Below are positions 20,268 to 26,085 of a DNA stretch of 26,085 nucleotides, in pieces; positions within the stretch are counted from its first letter, which is position 1; the number at the start of each line of letters is the position of its first letter. The notes beneath the pieces are model-generated. The model was not told where the DNA came from. It searched no databases and saw only the letters and a list, made by a program, of their open reading frames with translations. Where the stretch lies: NCBI GenBank assembly GCA_025331435.1, contig JAIWNI010000202.1, forward strand, positions 1 through 26,085. Reading direction: 5' to 3'. This DNA is from Choanephora cucurbitarum. Its lineage: Eukaryota; Mucoromycota; Mucoromycetes; Mucorales; Choanephoraceae. The position numbers were made by a program, and so were the translations under genes.

Positions 20268-21284
20268 ATCTAATCGTCTTCAATCCCTTAACTTTAGACT
20301 TCGATCAATGAAAACGTCCTGGGTCAAATGCTTTCTCGGTAGTTTGTCTTCGATCAATCCGAGAATTTCACCTCCAGCGACTAAATACAAATGCCCCCAA
20401 CCGTTTCTATTCATCATTACTTAAGTTCCTGAACCAACGAAATAAAACAAAAGTCATATTTCATTATTCCATGCTAACACATTCAGGCTTAAAAGCCTGC
20501 TTTAAACACTCTGATTTGCTCATGGTAATCATTTGGCTAAAGACTATACGCAACCGAAGCCACGCATAGCATAACCAAAAAAAAAGGTTCGACTAAAGCG
20601 ATCTTGACTAATGAAGGTCAGGACCCCCGGTCTAAAGACTCAAATTTGACTACGGACGTTTTAACTGCAACAACTTTAATATACGCTATTGGAGCTGGAA
20701 TTACCGCGGCTGCTGGCACCAGACTTGCCCTCCAATTGATCCTCGTTAAGGGATTTAAATTGTACTCATTCCAATTGCAAGACCTTAAAGGCCCTGCATT
20801 GTTATTTATTGTCACTACCACCCCGTGTCGGGATTGGGTAATTTGCGCGCCTGCTGCCTTCCTTGGATGTGGTAGCCGTTTCTCAGGCTCCTTCTCAGGA
20901 ATCGAACCCTACTTCTCCGTTACCCGTTGTAGGCATTGTAAGCCACTACCTTACAATCTCAACCATGATAGGGCAGGAAATCGAGTAGACCGTCGCCAGC
21001 ACAAGGCCATGCGATCAGCTTAATTATTATGAGTCACCAAAAGAACTGGTTTTACCCAGTGTTGGCTTTATCTAATAAGTGCACCCCTTCGTGAGTCGGG
21101 GCTTTTTTGCATGTATTAGCTCTAGAATTACCACGGTTATCCAAGTAGTAAAGAGTGTGTCACGTAGATCATAACTGATTTAATAAGCCATTCGCAGTTT
21201 CACCATATAAATTTATTTATACTTAGACATGCATGGCTTAATCTTTCAGACAAGCATATGACTACTGGCAGGATCAATCAGGTA
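20265..21284 (-). rRNA. 18S rRNA 5' fragment (about 1,020 nt), probably a pseudogene
   Basis: The minus strand begins TACCTGATTGATCCTGCC at 21284 and continues through the classical 18S landmarks: AAGCCATGCATGTCTAAGT, the GTGCCAGCAGCCGCGGTAAT segment (in 20690-20730), AATAGCGTATATTAAAG, and GGGATTGAAGACGATTAGATACC. It stops at 20265, where the retrotransposon begins. Variable regions look Mucorales-like. Several positions that are nearly invariant in eukaryotes differ: CTGATTGATCC for CTGGTTGATCC, GGAGAAGTAGGG for GGGGAATCAGGG, CGGGGTGGTAG for CGGGGAGGTAG, and AATTCTCGGATT for AATTCTTGGATT. With the missing 3' half this indicates a dead rDNA copy. The reference sequences used for comparison are from memory. 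Confidence 0.93.
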
Positions 21285-22311
21285 ACTACTTAATCAAGGA
21301 CGCGCCCTTTCCGAAGAAAAGACCCCATCGCAAGCTTAAAAAGCTCACGAAGCCTAGTTTTTCAAGTAGAACTGGGACATCACTTTCATAAATGAAAGCT
21401 TTGTACACGATACAACAGCTCACGATGTTCACCTTACGAAAAGGTTACTTACCGGCCGAGAATATCGCTGAACCTATAGCAATCCTATGGTTTTTCTTGC
21501 AAATAATTGAATCAAGGTGTAATACCTTTTTCAAACATTCGCTCGATGGACTTCCAAACCAGGCCTCCCTACTTAAAGGTATCGCCGTCGTCAGATTTGC
21601 CCAGTTGTATCGTTATTATTATTATCCTACTGGACAGTAATATACAATACCCTGATCATCCCTAAGCAGGTCCAAAGACTAGCGAAGGGTACATCCGATA
21701 AATCCAAAGTTAGACTTTTTCATTATCACTCGTTTTTACTCGTCTCCGCAGAATGAATAACATCCTATGGATTCCATAAAAACGTGGTTGTTACGATTGC
21801 GTCAACTGTAGAAGTTTTGTTTCTTCTACATAATACCTGGGAAGGTCAAGAAATTACCTCTCTAAATAAAAAAAATATTTTGTAAAATTTGTCAAATCTG
21901 AGTTTAAATGTTCATTTTTTATTTTGCCACGGAGGAGCCACGGAGAGAGCCACGGGTCAGCCAAAAATATCAAAAATCTCGGCCAAAATTATTCTTCCCC
22001 CCAGAAAAAAAAAGTGTCTTGAAATGTTGTAAATGGGTAACGGCTTTCCTTCTGTACATACTTTAATGTTTCCCAATGGTATTCATAACCATCATAACAC
22101 ACCAAATAGACATCATATTGTCAAAAATTGCAGACTGCATACAGCTTTCTGCGTTATATTCATACAGTCACGATCTTTTATTTCCTTGCATACGATTTAG
22201 AAATTATTTTTATTTCAAGTTCAACTTGTTCCTGTGGCAGTTACTTTACATAATTTCTATTAAAGATCAATACTTTGGATTCATCAGGATCGAAGACACC
22301 AGACCAAATGC
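21285..22311 (-). other. Region upstream of 18S: probable 5' external spacer and intergenic spacer
   Basis: It lies immediately 5' of the 18S start on the minus strand, so 21285 to about 21860, which has a more balanced base composition, is probably external transcribed spacer; this is by position only. Around 21926-21955 there are three GCCACGG units at 11-12 nt spacing. ORFs within it are not convincing. The last part (about 22260-22311, plus strand) reads FGFIRIEDTRPNA and already belongs to the LINE fragment that follows, in another frame. Confidence 0.4.
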
Positions 22312-23155
22312 CTAGCTCACGCAAAGAACATATTTGTATTTGTAAACGACAGAGTGGACTTCAACAGATTACAAATACATTCACAGACCTATGGAGCAGT
22401 GTCAGACGCACGCTTTAACCAACACATGACCGAAACCTTTGCTTTGGATGGACGGGTCTCCCCCTCTTAGCGACCACTAGTACAGGAACATCGGATCACG
22501 TAGTATTATCATGTATCGCTCCCCTCAGCCTTTCACTACCTTGGGTTCTACATTAGTGACACAGCAGCCCAGAGGCAGCCAGTCAAATGCATGCTCTCGA
22601 AAAAAATCAAAGCACAAATTCAATCTTTCTCGTTTAGAAGTCCCTCCTTACGAGGCGAAGCCTCTATTGTTGATATTCTTATTTTGTCTAAACTATGGTT
22701 TACTTTGAGAATTCTCAACCCACAGAAAAGTTTTTTTGACAAAGTGCGTAGCTTAATCTACTCTTTCGTATGGCACAAGAAATACCCTCTAGTACCCTTC
22801 CCTCAACTGTGCCTCCCTTTCGCAAGACATGGCGTAGGTGTCCTCAATCCTTACAGCCAACACAAGCTCCCTGAGGACAAAATGGATATTTAATCTTTTT
22901 GACCGGCAGGATAAAGGACTACTAGAACCGGCTTTGAAATACCACCTTAGTTTTTTGACACCTATCTCAGGAGTCCCTACACTGAGACTTTTTGAGCCTA
23001 TTTTCCGCTCACACCCTATGGCCTCTCACACTTTGGTCATAAACGCCATCTTTAATGCATTTGATTACTTCGGTGTTGATCTTGACTACTCTAGTCTGAC
23101 CCTTGTCCTAACACCCCAGCGCAAAGGTGTTGGGTGTGACAGATATATTCTATAA
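22312..23155 (+). pseudogene. LINE ORF2 fragment A: end of reverse transcriptase and thumb/C-terminal region
   Basis: The frame opens with LAHAKNIFVFVNDRVDF, which aligns with the LAYADD...FVxD region of non-LTR reverse transcriptases; the catalytic YADD reads HAKN (22318-22329), so both Asp are lost. It continues through FNRLQIHSQTYGAVSDARFN, two stops near 22470-22500, then FHYLGFYISD, SPSLRGEASIVDILILSKLW and HGVGVLNPYSQ. A +1 frameshift near 22860 leads to a second frame (LRTKWIFNLFDRQDKGLLEP) ending at 23155. A further frameshift lies just upstream of 22312. The endonuclease, most of the RT fingers/palm and the 3' end are missing. It lies on the strand opposite to the 18S element, so it is not that element's missing ORF2 in place. 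Confidence 0.82.
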
Positions 23156-25261
23156 ACACAGACATTGTTGTAATTCACAGATTATGTTTTGAAACACAGA
23201 CATGCTGTTATGCGTAGTATGATTTTACGGTTGAACTTGTTAAGATAATGGGATCTCCGATTAGCAAGTAGTAATGCAGACGTTGGACATATGCTGCAGT
23301 TTTATTTTAAGGTCGATTGATGATAATTATCTTTTTGCATACGGTTACATATTATCTTTACTTCATACAAACAAAATCATCCAAGTTTAAGCAGCCTTTC
23401 ACTGAGTGTGAGAAGGTTGTGTCAGATAAAAAGTGACACTGTTATTGAGTAAGTATGATTGCTTGCACTGAAAATACTTGCGGTCGCAATCTAATTTGAT
23501 GCAAAAGTAAAATATTATCATATCATTTAAATTTCCTTTGGGTCTCATTGGTGAATGTATGTTTTTTCATACTCCAAAACCACACTAAGTATCAAACTAT
23601 TTCTCATAACCTCAATTTTCTTTTCCCTTTCTCCCTTTTGTTGGAAATGCACAATAAAAGGCACCCTTTATTTCTTATACATCGATCCATGAAATGATTT
23701 TAAATGAGCAATTTGTTATAAAATCTGCTTACTCATACTTAGTTCTAATCCATAGAACGTTGTCTGTTACCTATACATGTATTCCAGATTGCTTATCTTC
23801 GAAATGCCTTAGATTGTATCCCTATTACAGTAAAAGAGTTGGTCTTCTTCACCTCTGTTTCCAATGCATACACTATCTTAGGTATTAGCTACATGTACCC
23901 AACTCAAAGTTGTCATTCTAATAGAAACAAATCCTTTTTATCTATCTGTGAATTGTATGGCACCGCTTTTATACTGGTTTATCATTAACTTTCAGGCTAT
24001 GTTAAATATCGGTTGAGTGGTTTTTGTTTGCATATATTAGAGCTGCCGTCATAAAAAGTACGTGACCTTATTTGGTATTGCCTTACTTTATACTTTCAAT
24101 TTCTGCTCTTATTTCGAAATGATGAACAGTGTCTTGTTGGATGGTTTGTCGTCATATCTTACGCTTCTGGTGGATGTTTATTTCCTGGCATTTTAATGCT
24201 GAGGATATGATAATTTCAAGGTCTTCAAGTTGGCTCTTATTTCCGTTACTTGTGTGTTCTCAGGTTGCTTGCAATGTCGTATGTTTGTTTTTCTACATCG
24301 CTTATGCTGATAACGTGGGCCCAAATGCATTTTCTGGTCATTCATAGTTGAAGTAGCCCTCTTCAAGCCTGATCGTACAAAGGTAGTGATTGCCTTACAA
24401 CTGTCGCTTATTGGTATGGACAAACCGCTGTTCAAAATGTACTTCATCAACCATATTTTTTCAGAAATAACTAATCTTTATGAGCGTGTCTATTTCTTTG
24501 GCTTGCCTTCTCATCATGTTGTCGACATTCCCATGGGGAGTCATGCATTCTTGCTCATTGACCCCTTCATGCCGATCCCAATAGGTTTATGTTGCTGCAT
24601 TTTCGAGATCTTGCTGTCAGAAACGTAGTTTAGTTTTGCTAACGAGCTTTAGTAACTTCCGTACTCTTCATATATGAGGGAAAAATAGAAAAGTAATTTT
24701 AATTTTTAGAATTTATTTTTTTAGCGACGCCATCTCGATATAAAGCTTTTACTTCGAGACGACTTTAGAGACTATGCTCTGTCCTCTTAAATCAAGGTCT
24801 CTATTCATTAAAGAAAGAGATATCAAATCAGCATTGAAGCCTTAGTGACGTTAATGTAAGACATACACTTACACATACCTTTCATATTACTTTTATATTC
24901 CTTATAGTCAGTCACAACTTTATCCGTTATCATGATCAATCCATCAAACGTCATTCTAAACAAATCCTTCATCCCATGCTTTGACAGTTGCTGTACACTT
25001 TTATTGTGATTACGATGTGCTTTTATATGAATTTATCAAAGGAAATCTCTAAACCATCGCTAAAAGAATATCATTCTAAAGGGCTACAAGGATGTACCTG
25101 TATATATATAATACCCGATTTCGATTTCTGTAAAATAAATATAATTCATTGGCCCATCCCAACAAATGGGCTTTCATTATAAGCAATCCCATATAAGCCT
25201 TCTATATGAGTATACTCTACATCCGGTCATTCTCTAATCCTCTGACGAACCATATTACTGA
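23156..25261. other. Stretch without recognised genes between two LINE fragments
   Basis: AT-rich DNA. Two plus-strand ORFs at 24129-24347 and 24386-24628 encode hydrophobic segments (SWLLFPLLVCSQVACNVVCL; LCCCIFEILLSET) and could be one decayed membrane-protein frame, but I recognise no family. A short direct repeat AACACAGACAT occurs near 23154 and 23192. Confidence 0.35.
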
Positions 25262-26029
25262 TCAAATGAATTTCAAATTATCACTATTCGTGAAAATAAA
25301 CACGGGTCGTTTTGGCAGCCTCTCTTGCAGGAGCATGATATTAGTAGTTGGCATGACAGGACCTCTCCCAAAGCGGTCCGTTATTTAGGTTTTCCTTTGG
25401 TCAGCTCTCTTGCGCAAAGGCACCTAGTGGAGAAGACTCTTTTAGATTCCATCAGTTCAATCTGCTCCGCATTCGCTCAGCGTAATCTCTCCCTGCGTGG
25501 AAAGGCGGTCGTCGTGAATTCGGTCATCCTCTCTAAATTATGGCATGTCCTACGGGTCATTGCCCTGCCTCAGTCCTTCTTTCGCAGGGTCCGTTCGGTT
25601 ATAGGACGTTTCATTAATCAAGGTGTCAAGCCTATCTTCCGGTACAATGTGCTTTGTCGCAGTGTGTTGGATGGCGGTTTAGGCGTTTTGGACCCATATG
25701 TTCAACAGGGAAGCCTTTTTGTCCGCTGGCTGCGGGAATTTTATCGCCCCCGTGGTGCCTCTCTTCTCAAAGACCTCTTACATTACCACATTGGTCGACT
25801 CTTCTCCCACAGTACGTTACCCACTCTGACCTGTGCATATGATTCTTTCAGAAAACCGCGTAAACTCACCTACGGTCATTTTATGCATGTCTTCTTTAAC
25901 TTCCTCGACATGTATATGGGCTTACCCCTCACATCCATCCCAGAGCTCTGTAATATCACAACTCTTCTTGAACTGCCGCTTAGTGTTTGTTTCTCTACAG
26001 TACCTGAAAACCATTGGACACTCATGTGA
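25262..26029 (+). pseudogene. LINE ORF2 fragment B: reverse transcriptase thumb/C-terminal region
   Basis: The frame is open from 25262 (after TGA at 25259-25261) to a stop at 26027-26029; no ATG marks a true start, since this is an internal slice of ORF2. It shows HDISSWHDRTSPKAVRYLGF, NLSLRGKAVVVNSVILSKLW, FFRRVRSVIGRF and DGGLGVLDPYVQQ, the conserved series after the RT active site in L1/Tad-like elements. The active-site region upstream (25206-25261) is no longer readable. It shares the YLGF...LRG...SKLW...GVL.PY pattern with fragment A at only about 35-40% identity, so it is a related but different family. The 56 bases after the stop may continue the element in another frame. Confidence 0.83.
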
Positions 26030-26085
26030 TATTTGCAGGCTCAAAGATTCAATGAGAGGGAACTCGATTTTTTTATTAAAAAGAA
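26030..26085 (+). other. Short tail after LINE fragment B
   Basis: One frame reads YLQAQRFNERELDFF and could be a shifted continuation of ORF2. The window ends before this can be judged. Confidence 0.25.

Noticed and set aside
20604..21023. 139-codon plus-strand ORF
   Set aside because: It lies entirely inside the antisense of the 18S sequence.
22312..23155. LINE fragment A as the missing ORF2 of the 18S element
   Set aside because: It is on the opposite strand and on the wrong side of the 18S 5' end. It may be the same or another family, but it is not in the place of the missing part.
24273..24310. AYADN in a plus-strand ORF, resembling an RT YADD motif
   Set aside because: None of the flanking RT motifs (upstream QG..SP, downstream YLG) is present in any frame, so the match is probably chance.

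Overview
The window reads as a stretch of AT-rich nuclear DNA from an early-diverging fungus, most likely Mucorales (Mucoromycota). The lineage call rests on a partial small-subunit rRNA sequence on the minus strand that resembles Mucor-type 18S, and on transposon protein families I associate with that order. I see no intact host protein gene, no tRNA and no CRISPR array. It looks like a transposon graveyard: at least five element types, all broken, separated by AT-rich DNA in which I recognise nothing.

Layout. 1-4354: non-coding, with a 43-bp inverted repeat pair (135-177 / 1361-1403) and a MITE-like foldback (2826-3053). 4355-6433: a PIF/Harbinger-type pair, a Myb-like companion gene (+) facing a DDE transposase (-), both disrupted. 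8427-11543: a long, stop-riddled + strand transposase of a fungal DDE family (CACTA/KDZ-like, placement uncertain). 12336-16311: a nearly complete 3,976-bp Mutator-like element with 176-bp terminal inverted repeats carrying a GTCCAC motif array, a probable 8-bp target duplication, a disrupted MULE transposase (zinc-binding N-terminus, DDE core, SWIM finger) and a second, unrecognised ORF. 16957-17902: two solo LTRs of one family, each with its own 5-bp target duplication. 18741-21284: an 18S rRNA fragment (first about 1,020 nt) interrupted on the same strand by a GC-rich non-LTR retrotransposon with a gag-like ORF1. 22312-23155 and 25262-26085: two decayed LINE reverse-transcriptase C-terminal fragments on the + strand, from related but different families.

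The most interesting signal is at the 18S/retrotransposon junction. The first 80 nt or so can be folded by hand into an HDV-like self-cleaving ribozyme (nested double pseudoknot with P1, P2, P3, P4 and a candidate catalytic C), and three nucleotides of P1 come from the 18S target itself. That is the arrangement known for R2 elements in 28S genes, here in an 18S-inserted element of a probable fungus. One P1 pair is mismatched in this copy, and nothing has been tested computationally or in the laboratory.

Most stop codons inside the transposase remnants lie where a glutamine or tryptophan codon would fit, and long stretches keep their frame despite many stops. That suggests decay dominated by C-to-T / G-to-A changes.
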